From Arthrobacter sp. D5-1 (GTDB lineage: Bacteria > Actinomycetota > Actinomycetes > Actinomycetales > Micrococcaceae), in contig NZ_CP014571.1 of the NCBI RefSeq assembly GCF_017357425.1, forward strand, positions 992,001 through 1,056,000: DNA of 64,000 nucleotides. The letters are read 5' to 3'. A model generated the notes under the pieces. The model was not told the DNA's origin. It worked only from the letters and a program-made list of their open reading frames with translations, and searched no databases. This document shows, in pieces, positions 54,085-62,080 of the stretch; the stretch's first letter is position 1; each line of letters opens with the position of its first letter. Position numbers and translations under genes: made by a program.

Positions 54085-56199
54085 ATGGTTATGCCTATTT
54101 TTGACACAGCAGCCGCCGTCGACGCCTCGCGGCCACGGCCCCTCGGACTGAGCACGCCCCAGCCCGGCCTTGACGATGCCGAAATGACGCAGGACCACCA
54201 GGTGAACGTGGCAGTTTTCGCGCCCGACCTGAAACAGGTGGAGATCGCCTTCCAGGCTCCCGGAGAGCCGTGGCGCGCCCACATCCTTCCCAACCTTGAG
54301 GATGGAGTGCATTTCGGGCTGGTCAGTGGGATGCCTCCGGGCACCCGTTACGGTTTCCGCGAGGCCCCTTCCGAGCGCGGCTTCCCCTTGTCCCTGCCGG
54401 CTGTGGACCTGGACGACGACGGCGAACATCGCCTGTTGCTTGACCCCTACGGCCGCGCTGTGGACCAGCGGGGCGAGTTCCTCACCAGTGTGCACGTGGA
54501 AACAGGTTTTGACTGGGGCGAGGACCGGCCGCCCCGCATTCCTTTGCGAACCTCCGTCATCTACGAAGCGCATGTCCGTGGTCAGACGATGCTGCACCCG
54601 GAGATACCGGAACACCTAAGAGGTACCTACGCCGGGATGGCACATCCGGTGATGATCCAGCACCTTACCGAGCTCGGCATCACGGCCGTCCAGCTCCTGC
54701 CCATCCACTTCCACCTGGATGAGTCCCACCTCCAGGACCTGGGCATGACCAACTACTGGGGCTACAACACAGCCGCCTTCTTTGCACCGCATTCGGACTA
54801 TGCCACAGAGGCGGCGCGCAAGGCCGGTCCCCACGCGGTACAGGACGAGCTCAAGGGCATGATCAAGTTGCTGCATGCGGCGGGCATCGAGGTCATCCTG
54901 GACGTGGTGTACAACCACACCGCCGAAGCTGGTCCGGATGGACCGCCCCTGAGCTTCCGTGGACTGGCAGAGAAGCGCTACTACCGGCACGATGCCCATG
55001 GGCGCTACCTGGACACCACCGGCTGTGGAAACACCTTGGACTTCAGCGATCCCGTGGTGGTGGACCTGGCCCTGGATTCCCTGCGGTATTGGGTGAACGA
55101 CTTCCACGTGGACGGCTTCCGCTTTGACCTTGCCGTGACCTTGTGCCGGGACGCGGGCAACACCTTCGACCCCCAGCATCCCTTCCTGCAGGCCATCGCG
55201 GAGGACCCGGTACTGTCCGAGGTCAAGCTCATTGCCGAGCCGTGGGACGTCGGTTACGGCGGCTGGCAAACAGGCCGTTTCCCCCACGGTTGGTCGGATT
55301 GGAACGACCATTTCCGTGACGGCGTCCGCAGCTTCTGGCTGTCCGACCGTGCCGCCATCGAAGCAGGCGGCCAGGGCGGTTCCGTGGCATCGTTGGCTGA
55401 ACTCATGGCCGGTTCCGCGAACCTCTTCGCATCTTCCGGACGCACGCGGCTTGCATCGGTCAACTTCATCACGGCCCACGACGGCTTCACGTTGAAGGAC
55501 CTGGTGAGCTACGACCGGAAGCACAACGAGGCCAACGGTGAGCAGAACCGCGACGGCCACGGCGATAACCGCAGCTACAACCACGGTGTTGAGGGCCGGA
55601 GCGAGAACGAGGCCATTGTGGCCGCCCGCGCCCTGTCCGTCCGCAACCTGATGGCAACCCTGCTGTTGTCCTTCGGCGTCCCCATGATCACGGCAGGCGA
55701 CGAAATCGGCCGGACCCAGCAGGGCAACAACAACGCCTACTGCCAGGACAACCCCACGGCATGGCTGGATTGGAGCCGCACCCAGGAAGCCAACGCCATG
55801 TTCCGGACTACGCGTGAGCTGGTCCGGCTCCGCCGCTGGTTCCTGCGCCACCAGCCTGAGAGTTTCCCCGGCAACGCGAACGATTCCAGCCTGCAATGGT
55901 TCGACGACAAAGGCCAGCGGATGACTCCCGCACGTTGGAACGATCCCAATGTGCGCTCCGTCCAGCTCCTGATGGGGCACGAGGACAGCGAAATCCGTGG
56001 CTTGATCGTAGTGAACGGAAGCAACCAGGATGTGAAGATGGTGCTGCCGGAGATCCTGAGTGAAACGGGCATCGGCAAGCGCATGTTTGAGCTCCGCTTC
56101 ACAACGTCGGTGCTGCATGAACGGCGGAAGGGCGCGTTGGTGGCCTCAGGCGAGCGGGATATCCTGCAAGCCAACACCATCAACATCTACCGCACGTAG
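54085..56199 (+). CDS. glgX: Glycogen debranching enzyme GlgX (isoamylase-type)
   Basis: A 704-residue GH13 enzyme that cleaves alpha-1,6 branches of glycogen left by phosphorylase. N-terminal CBM48-like domain (about 30-140) and TIM barrel with catalytic residues in VDGFRFDLAVTLCRD (Asp), KLIAEPWDVGYGGW (Glu) and FITAHDGFTLKDLVSYD (Asp). The NEANGEQNRDGHGDNRS stretch is typical of GlgX. Start taken at ATG 54085; 54091 and GTG 54064 are alternatives. The same pathway is served by the phosphorylase at 62081. The gap 53847-54084 shows nothing else. Confidence 0.94.
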   Translation: MVMPIFDTAAAVDASRPRPLGLSTPQPGLDDAEMTQDHQVNVAVFAPDLKQVEIAFQAPGEPWRAHILPNLEDGVHFGLVSGMPPGTRYGFREAPSERGFPLSLPAVDLDDDGEHRLLLDPYGRAVDQRGEFLTSVHVETGFDWGEDRPPRIPLRTSVIYEAHVRGQTMLHPEIPEHLRGTYAGMAHPVMIQHLTELGITAVQLLPIHFHLDESHLQDLGMTNYWGYNTAAFFAPHSDYATEAARKAGPHAVQDELKGMIKLLHAAGIEVILDVVYNHTAEAGPDGPPLSFRGLAEKRYYRHDAHGRYLDTTGCGNTLDFSDPVVVDLALDSLRYWVNDFHVDGFRFDLAVTLCRDAGNTFDPQHPFLQAIAEDPVLSEVKLIAEPWDVGYGGWQTGRFPHGWSDWNDHFRDGVRSFWLSDRAAIEAGGQGGSVASLAELMAGSANLFASSGRTRLASVNFITAHDGFTLKDLVSYDRKHNEANGEQNRDGHGDNRSYNHGVEGRSENEAIVAARALSVRNLMATLLLSFGVPMITAGDEIGRTQQGNNNAYCQDNPTAWLDWSRTQEANAMFRTTRELVRLRRWFLRHQPESFPGNANDSSLQWFDDKGQRMTPARWNDPNVRSVQLLMGHEDSEIRGLIVVNGSNQDVKMVLPEILSETGIGKRMFELRFTTSVLHERRKGALVASGERDILQANTINIYRT

Positions 56200-56225
56200 G
56201 CACTCACCCTTCAGGAGCTCTTCGC

Positions 56226-56684
56226 ATGAACCGCAGCCGCAGCAAACTGGTGGCGTTCGCGGGGTTGGTGATCGCCGTCGTCGTGTTGGTGGTCGCCATG
56301 GTGGGCGGTGGCTCGCTCACGGCCACACCCACAGCGCCAAGCACGACGCCGGAACCTGGCTCCGTGTCGACGTCGGCCGCAGCGGTGGCAAACCCCTCAA
56401 CGCTGCCCGCCATCAATGCCTCCCAGTTGCCCAAGGAAGCCCGTCAAACGCTGGCGCTGATCGCCAAAGGCGGCCCTTATCCCTATAGGGAAGACAACGG
56501 AAATTTCGGCAACTTTGAAGGCCGCCTGCCCAAGAAGACCAGCGGCTTCTACAAGGAATACACGGTGACCACGCCAGGAGAATCGGACCGGGGCGCCCGC
56601 AGAATCGTCGTGGGCAAGGACTCAGCCAAGTACTACACCCCGGACCATTACAAGTCGTTCAAGTTCATCGTCGAAGGCAAGTAG
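56226..56684 (+). CDS. Membrane-anchored or secreted guanyl-specific ribonuclease (barnase/RNase Sa-like)
   Basis: A 152-residue protein: short basic N-terminus, hydrophobic anchor (about 8-30), Thr/Pro-rich linker (31-65), and a microbial RNase domain (about 68-152). Catalytic features are Glu in KEYTVTTPGESDRG, Arg in GARRIVVGKD and His in YYTPDHYKSFKFI. It cleaves RNA after G in this family. It starts 27 bp after glgX and is followed 6 bp later by a barstar-like inhibitor. Confidence 0.92.
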   Translation: MNRSRSKLVAFAGLVIAVVVLVVAMVGGGSLTATPTAPSTTPEPGSVSTSAAAVANPSTLPAINASQLPKEARQTLALIAKGGPYPYREDNGNFGNFEGRLPKKTSGFYKEYTVTTPGESDRGARRIVVGKDSAKYYTPDHYKSFKFIVEGK

Positions 56685-56690
56685 GAGCCC

Positions 56691-57050
56691 ATGAAGATAT
56701 ATTCAGCAGACACCTGGACCCTGGAAGAACTGCAGGAACAGATTTCCGACGCCGGCCGCAGGACCGTGATGGTCCCCCCGGCAACCACCAAGCAGGCGGT
56801 CCTGGAAGTCTTCGCCCAGGTCCTGGACTTCCCTGAGTACTACGGCGTGAACCTGGACGCCCTGAACGACTCCCTGCACGACTACGCCGACGCCCTCTCT
56901 GAGGACGACGGCGGCCCCGTCACCATGATCTGGCAGGTCCCGGCCGCCTACCGCACAGACCGATCCTTCGGGGTAGTCTGCGAAGTCCTCCAAGACGCAG
57001 AGCGCTACGCCGGCCGCGACCTCGCAGTCATCGCCGTTTTCGAGAATTAG
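56691..57050 (+). CDS. Barstar-family ribonuclease inhibitor
   Basis: A 119-residue cytosolic inhibitor. The barstar core includes FPEYYGVNLDALNDSL (about residues 48-63) with the Asp/Asn-rich helix that plugs the RNase active site, and a C-terminal strand AVIAVFEN. It is 6 bp after the ribonuclease gene, so producer self-protection is likely. Confidence 0.93.
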   Translation: MKIYSADTWTLEELQEQISDAGRRTVMVPPATTKQAVLEVFAQVLDFPEYYGVNLDALNDSLHDYADALSEDDGGPVTMIWQVPAAYRTDRSFGVVCEVLQDAERYAGRDLAVIAVFEN

Positions 57051-57236
57051 TCGCGCCAAGGTTGCTGGCCACTGCACAAACAGCGGCTTGCGTGCTCTGA
57101 CGGAGAGCTGGGATGTGGCTCAGCATTGATTCCCGTGCGTTCGTGATGCCCGCCGAGACGCTTAAGTGGTGCGTGCCACCCAATCGTGACGCAAGAATTT
57201 AAACATTTCTGTGCTTTCTCCGGTTATTACCATAGT

Positions 57237-57266
57237 TTGACGTTAAATGTGTCGAGCGATACATTT
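57237..57266 (+). promoter_or_regulatory. Promoter with overlapping palindromic operator for crystallin gene
   Basis: TTGACG (57237-57242) and TACATT (57260-57265) at 17-bp spacing fit a vegetative promoter. A 22-bp palindrome (57245-57266; arms AAATGT and ACATTT, inner TCG and CGA, 18 of 22 symmetric) fills the spacer and -10, so bound protein would block initiation. The rest of the 57051-57361 gap is AT-richer than average and has no gene. Confidence 0.6.
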
Positions 57267-57361
57267 TGAGGGGCCTTTAGGGTCTACGTCAATGCGTGTT
57301 GGGGAACGCGCAGGATTAATTGCTGACCTCATTCCGCACCAGCTGAAATGAGGATCACGAT

Positions 57362-57688
57362 ATGAAGAAGCTTGCACGGATGGCTGCTGTCATCGCACTA
57401 TCTACCTCGGTGCTCTTTGCCGCCAGTCAGTCGGCGAATGCCAGTATTTTCTATGCAGACAATAACTACGGCGGTGCTACATACGGAGCCGACAACTCGA
57501 CCTGGATGGGGTCGTTTGATAACAAGGCAAGTTCGGTAAAGAACTTCGGCTACTACGTCACTTGGTGGCAGGACATCAACTATGGCGGTGCCGGCTTTGG
57601 CAGCGCTAACGACTATAGCGCCATGGGTTGGTATGTACCCTTCCTGGGTACGTGGAATGACAACATCAGCAGCTTCCACAGGGGCTAA
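57362..57688 (+). CDS. Secreted beta/gamma-crystallin-like protein with two calcium-clamp motifs
   Basis: A 108-residue exported protein. Sec signal peptide with ANA-S site (1-27). The mature 81 residues contain two Greek-key-like repeats: ADNNYGGATYG then DNKASS (53-58), and QDINYGGAGFG then NDNISS (99-104). The (N/D)(N/D)XX(S/T)S clamps bind Ca in beta/gamma-crystallins; peptidase inhibitors of family I36 share the fold. Its partner genes downstream encode a lipoprotein and an export complex. Start ATG 57362 with GAGGAT upstream. It could be a bacteriocin-like or protective wall protein; that is inferred. Confidence 0.82.
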   Translation: MKKLARMAAVIALSTSVLFAASQSANASIFYADNNYGGATYGADNSTWMGSFDNKASSVKNFGYYVTWWQDINYGGAGFGSANDYSAMGWYVPFLGTWNDNISSFHRG

Positions 57689-57732
57689 ACCTACACGGCC
57701 GTTCGCATAACGAAATGTGAATAGCACCATGT

Positions 57733-57766
57733 TTTGACCTGCTGATCAAAGAATTGGCAGGTCAAA
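57733..57766 (+). promoter_or_regulatory. Hairpin between crystallin gene and export operon
   Basis: A perfect 10-bp stem TTTGACCTGC/GCAGGTCAAA with a 14-nt loop and no T-run after it. It is either an operator or an mRNA-processing/partial-termination structure that would set crystallin mRNA higher than downstream mRNA. Confidence 0.5.
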
Positions 57767-57832
57767 GTTCCTGTCTGTGAAGAGGCTCGGCTACTACTAA
57801 GTCGAGGCGTAAGAAACGAGATTGGATGCGGG

Positions 57833-58732
57833 ATGGTGTCGAGGACAACTCTTAAGCGACGGGCATGCTGGAAAAGGTATTTTGTGGCCTCGCTTGCCAT
57901 AGGCGTAGCGTTGGCTATTTCGTCGTGTTCGGAGGGTGTGGACAGTTCAATCACGCCGGACTCATCGGGAAAAGTGAATCTGGATTACGAGAACTCTCTG
58001 ATCGTATTCCCAGTGGACGCGTATAGGATTTCGGCCCGTGATCGCTCTCAGATTCTCCTGGCGAGGGAAGTCATCATGACCACGTGCATGAAGAAATTTG
58101 GCTTCATCGATGATCCGAATGCTGCTTATCCGAAGGCAGAGAACCGGAACTTCGGCGTGTGGAACGTTGATCGCGTGAGACAGCACGGCTTTCGGCTTAT
58201 TGGAGAAGACGCTCAATCGAACAAGAAGCACGACGAGGCAGGTACGTGGGGGGATGCCAGGTACAAGTGTCTTGCCAGTGAAAAGAGCAAGATCGATGAA
58301 GTCACTCCACCTGATGACCTGATGAATGGTGGTGCTGCAGCGGAGATCGCTGTGAAAAGTCTCGGTATGGCATCAGAAACTGACGCTTGGAAGAATGCCA
58401 AGGGCGACTGGGACAAATGCATCTCAGCGGCTGGCCTGACACCCGGGCGGGACGCCGCCAACGCCAAGTGGTCGAGCCAGCAGTCCTTTGACCTGCAGGC
58501 GAGGACAGATCAGCAAAACCCGTCGAAGTCGGACACAGCCGAGGGCGTCCGAATCGCCACGATTGAGGCCGAATGCAACCAGGAAGTCCGACTCACCCAA
58601 ACGCTCGGTGATATTCAGGCAAGCTACCAGCTGCCGCTTATCAAGCAGAATGAGGCAGTTCTTACCGAGCTCAAGAAGAAGAGCCAGAACTATGTAGATG
58701 CCGCTGAGAAGTTACTGAAAGAGACGCAGTGA
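57833..58732 (+). CDS. Hypothetical lipoprotein of the ABC-export operon
   Basis: A 299-residue predicted lipoprotein: basic start with KRR, hydrophobic helix, lipobox ISSC (near residue 32). The mature part is helical with four further cysteines (TTCMKKFGF, RYKCLASE, DKCISAAG, EAECNQE) and a C-terminal coiled-coil-like segment (LTELKKKSQNYVDAAEKLL). No family is recognised. Codon use is less GC-biased than the flanking glycogen genes. It overlaps the next gene by 4 bp (GTGA), so translation is coupled to the exporter. Confidence 0.85.
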   Translation: MVSRTTLKRRACWKRYFVASLAIGVALAISSCSEGVDSSITPDSSGKVNLDYENSLIVFPVDAYRISARDRSQILLAREVIMTTCMKKFGFIDDPNAAYPKAENRNFGVWNVDRVRQHGFRLIGEDAQSNKKHDEAGTWGDARYKCLASEKSKIDEVTPPDDLMNGGAAAEIAVKSLGMASETDAWKNAKGDWDKCISAAGLTPGRDAANAKWSSQQSFDLQARTDQQNPSKSDTAEGVRIATIEAECNQEVRLTQTLGDIQASYQLPLIKQNEAVLTELKKKSQNYVDAAEKLLKETQ

Positions 58733-59940
58733 TCGATGAGCATCCCCGGCAGAGAGCTGCGGAAGCTGTCGGATTGAGTCGACTCTCGCGACGGTGGCTA
58801 ATCGTCCTGTTGGCAGTCACCGCAGTTATGTCCGCGGGGGTGGGGTTGCTCGCTGGAATCGTCTTTGATCAATCAGAGATCATCCGGCCAGAGGACTCCA
58901 TGGCTGAGATTCCTGTCTATGCCATGGTTGAAAACCGTGTCGTCGACGACCGTCTTACCTACTCAGGAGTTGTTAAGGCCGGACCGGCGGTGCCTATCCA
59001 CATTGACTTAGAGGGTCAGGAACCGATTGTCGTGCGCCAGACGCTTCAGGCGGGGGACACGTTGAAGTGGGGCGACCTTGCAGGTGTGGTTTCAGGCAAG
59101 CCCTATTTCGTCCTGCCTGGTCCGCTCCCTTTGTATCGCAATCTTTCCCGAGGAGATGCGGGAGATGACGTTTTGGCGCTGCAACGGGCACTTCTGCAGT
59201 TGGGGTACCCTTCCTCCGAATCTGGTCACATGGACAGCGCAACCATGGATGCTGCATCCTCTTTCTTTGCCAGCGAGGGTTTCGCCTTGAGCAGCGGGAG
59301 AATGCCTACCGAGCAAAGTCAACAAGTCGAACCGGGAGCTACACCAAAAACCACGGCACCAGTCGACGCTAAAACCGCCACGCTCTCGATCCCGTACAGG
59401 CAACTGATAGCCCTCCCCGTCGCCAGCGCGACCGTTGTCTCCGCGCTGAACATAGGGCAGAAAGTTACGCCCGAGAGTCCTCTCGCCATGTTCCAGGCCG
59501 AAGATAACTTCGTGGAGTTTATCGCCGAGGTCCAGCAGGCTGAGTCTCTCAAGGCAGGCCAGGATGTCACTGTCAGGGTCGCGGAAAAGCAAATGACAGG
59601 ACGGATAACTGGGCTGGGTCCATTCACTGATGCGGGAGATGGCCGACGTGCGGGACATCCCGTGACGGTTGAGCCTACGAGTAAGGCGGATCTGGTCTTA
59701 TTGACTCCCAATTTGAGTGTCACGGTGGCTGGCCAAGGTAGCGCGGCAGAAGCCCTCGCTGTGCCGTTATCTGGTATCCGACAGGATGCCGAAGGCACCT
59801 ACGTTCTCAGAAGCTCGGGCGACGGAAGAAACTCAAAGGTCCCCGCAACGCGCGTCGCCATCACGATTCTTCGGTCAGGGGGAGGTTTCGCCGCAGTCTC
59901 TGGTGATCTCAGCCAAGGTGACGAGGTCCAAATATCGTGA
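58729..59940 (+). CDS. Membrane-fusion (HlyD/MacA-like) protein with peptidoglycan-binding domain
   Basis: A 403-residue protein with one N-terminal TM helix (about 23-45), a lipoyl/barrel-sandwich start (YSGVVKAGPAVPIHIDLEG), an inserted peptidoglycan-binding type 1 domain (about 140-190, LSRGDAGDDVLALQRALLQL) and C-terminal beta-barrel segments. This architecture is the Gram-positive adaptor that pairs with MacB-like transporters. GTG start, and 4-bp overlaps with both neighbours. Confidence 0.88.
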   Translation: MIDEHPRQRAAEAVGLSRLSRRWLIVLLAVTAVMSAGVGLLAGIVFDQSEIIRPEDSMAEIPVYAMVENRVVDDRLTYSGVVKAGPAVPIHIDLEGQEPIVVRQTLQAGDTLKWGDLAGVVSGKPYFVLPGPLPLYRNLSRGDAGDDVLALQRALLQLGYPSSESGHMDSATMDAASSFFASEGFALSSGRMPTEQSQQVEPGATPKTTAPVDAKTATLSIPYRQLIALPVASATVVSALNIGQKVTPESPLAMFQAEDNFVEFIAEVQQAESLKAGQDVTVRVAEKQMTGRITGLGPFTDAGDGRRAGHPVTVEPTSKADLVLLTPNLSVTVAGQGSAAEALAVPLSGIRQDAEGTYVLRSSGDGRNSKVPATRVAITILRSGGGFAAVSGDLSQGDEVQIS

Positions 59941-61955
59941 CGATTTCACGACCGGGGCCTCTCACGCGCAGAGCAGAATATACAGGCTCCGATAACGCAT
60001 TGGCGATCAGCCTGGAGAGAGTATCGCGTACATATCCAGGTGCCGATTCCCCCGCTCTATCTGACGTCTCACTGGCAATTGAGTCCGGTGAGTTCGTGTC
60101 CATTGTGGGCCCTTCAGGCTCAGGGAAATCGACGCTTTTGAACGTCTTGGGCTTGTTGGACAGAGCAAGCTCCGGACGTCTCGCCATTCGTGGGCAAGCC
60201 GTCGACGCCGCTTCAGAACGAAGCCTCGACACGATGCGATTACGCCTGATTGGGTTCGTTTTCCAGTCCTCAAACGTCATCGGTGACGATAGTGTGATCA
60301 GCAATGCTGCTATCGGATTACGGGTCCAAGGCGTGCCGATGGACGAGCGGGCGTCGGCTGCCTTGGACGCGCTGGAGTTCGTAGGTCTGGAGCATAAACG
60401 CAAGGTCCAAGCCAAGCTCCTATCAGGCGGCGAACGGCAACGACTTGCAATAGCACGGGCAATTGCGACACACCCGCGGATCATTCTTGCCGACGAGCCA
60501 ACAGGCAATCTTGATTCAAACAACAGCAGACGGGTCATTGAATACCTTCGGAAACTCAACTCCGAAGGTGTCACCGTCATTGTCATCACCCATGATGTGG
60601 ACGTGGCGAACCAAGCGGATCGCCGAATTGAGATCCGGGACGGTCGAATCACGAGTGACGTCGAAACGAAGTCCCAACCAATGCCGCAACCTAGGGTTCC
60701 GGTCGACCTCGAGCCGTTTGGTGCAGCCAGTCAGCAGTCATGGGTCTCTCGCACCGTGTGTTCCCTCATGGATGACTGGGGCGATGCACTGAGCGCGCTC
60801 TCGGCCCGCACCCTGCGAACAATGCTTCTCATTCTTGCATTTGCGATTGCCATCGGGGGGATGACGGGTGCCCTGGGTATCAGTTCGACGACGTCGAATG
60901 CCATAAACAATCGGCTGGCTATCGCCTCACAGGATCGGCTGTCCATCTCCATCGAAGACGGACCTGCCGTGCTTCGAGACGATTTCGATGGGCTTCGCTC
61001 CGGGGTAGATCGCATTGCCCGTCTTCCTCATGTAGTCGGCGCATCCTATGTGTACTCAGCGGTTCCGGCAGACGTACACATAACACGGGTTAAGCCCTCC
61101 GACCTGGAACCCGAAACGCCATTGTCACTCCACTCCTCCTCGAAGAACTACTTCAATGACTTCGGAATCGAGCTAATTCCCCACAACATCCGAAGTGCCC
61201 TCGATGACCCACTAGCTGGTCCACTCGCAGTAGTCTCGACAAAGGCGGCAATTGCGCTCGACATACCGTTCAGCAAGAAATCCGGGCCGGCGACAGGGGT
61301 GAGCATATGGATCGATGACCAACTTGTGCCGATTGTTGGTGTCTTCGAACCTGGCCCAAACTTTCCTGAGTACGCTGACTCCGTATTCGTAAACGCCAGC
61401 ATCATGCGTGCCGTCTCAAGATCAGACCTAAAAGTTCAAGTTCGAACCGAAAAGGGCTTCTCGGCTGCGATTGCCCGAGTAGCACCGCTTGCATACTCGC
61501 CGAGCGACCCGGGGAAGGCAAAAGTAGACGTCACAGCCGATATTCAGTCAATCAGGCAGGATGTCTCAAATGATCTCGGGTCGCTCATCGCATTGCTATC
61601 GCTGGTCCTGATGCTCCTGGCGATCATCACTGCGGCTTCCTCGATGTACCTGACCGTTCAGAACCGATCGGCAGAGATAGCCCTTCGACGAGCGATCGGC
61701 TCAAGTCGATGGCTAATTTGCCGATCCTTCATCCTTGAGGGCTTCATCGTTGGAATGACAGCAGGTTCGCTCGGCGGCATCATCGGAACTGTGACCACGC
61801 TTTGCGTCTCCTGGATCCAGGCCTGGCCGCCCGTATTGCCCCCGGAGCTATGGCTGGTGGGAGTCCTTCTGGGTGCGACCACCGGTATTGTGAGCGCCAT
61901 ATACCCCGCGTGGGTCGCCAGTCGCCAAGATCCCGCTATTGCGATTCGCGCGTAG
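59937..61955 (+). CDS. MacB-like ABC transporter, ATPase fused to FtsX-type permease
   Basis: A 672-residue exporter subunit. N-terminal ATPase (about 25-245): Walker A IVGPSGSGKSTLLN, Q-loop GFVFQSSN, signature LLSGGERQRLAIARA, Walker B IILADEPTGNLD, H-loop VITHD. Then a MacB/FtsX permease with TM1 near 295-320, a periplasm-side (extracellular) domain (about 325-540) and three C-terminal TM helices ending SAIYPAWVASRQDPAIAIRA. With the membrane-fusion protein it would extrude a peptide or envelope component, mechanotransmission style. Base composition is plainer than that of the flanking glycogen genes. Confidence 0.92.
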   Translation: MTISRPGPLTRRAEYTGSDNALAISLERVSRTYPGADSPALSDVSLAIESGEFVSIVGPSGSGKSTLLNVLGLLDRASSGRLAIRGQAVDAASERSLDTMRLRLIGFVFQSSNVIGDDSVISNAAIGLRVQGVPMDERASAALDALEFVGLEHKRKVQAKLLSGGERQRLAIARAIATHPRIILADEPTGNLDSNNSRRVIEYLRKLNSEGVTVIVITHDVDVANQADRRIEIRDGRITSDVETKSQPMPQPRVPVDLEPFGAASQQSWVSRTVCSLMDDWGDALSALSARTLRTMLLILAFAIAIGGMTGALGISSTTSNAINNRLAIASQDRLSISIEDGPAVLRDDFDGLRSGVDRIARLPHVVGASYVYSAVPADVHITRVKPSDLEPETPLSLHSSSKNYFNDFGIELIPHNIRSALDDPLAGPLAVVSTKAAIALDIPFSKKSGPATGVSIWIDDQLVPIVGVFEPGPNFPEYADSVFVNASIMRAVSRSDLKVQVRTEKGFSAAIARVAPLAYSPSDPGKAKVDVTADIQSIRQDVSNDLGSLIALLSLVLMLLAIITAASSMYLTVQNRSAEIALRRAIGSSRWLICRSFILEGFIVGMTAGSLGGIIGTVTTLCVSWIQAWPPVLPPELWLVGVLLGATTGIVSAIYPAWVASRQDPAIAIRA

Positions 61956-62023
61956 CAATCCCACCTGAGTTTCCCCCCGAACCAGCTTCGTGGATGCTAA
62001 ACAGTACCCTCCCCCAGCGGCCG

Positions 62024-62061
62024 CCCGCTTTTCCGTCGTTGAGCAACAACGGAAAAGCGGG
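62024..62061. terminator. Bidirectional terminator between exporter operon and glgP
   Basis: A 13-bp perfect stem CCCGCTTTTCCGT/ACGGAAAAGCGGG with extra inner pairing, between convergent genes. Confidence 0.8.
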
Positions 62062-62080
62062 GCCATACACTTTCAAAGGC

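Noticed and set aside
56226..57050. Contact-dependent or polymorphic toxin cassette
   Set aside because: The RNase has only a short anchor and linker, with no long delivery domain. It is a plain barnase/barstar pair.
57051..62061. Integrative element with att sites at a tRNA
   Set aside because: No integrase, no tRNA fragment and no flanking direct repeats are visible. Only composition and gene content hint at transfer.
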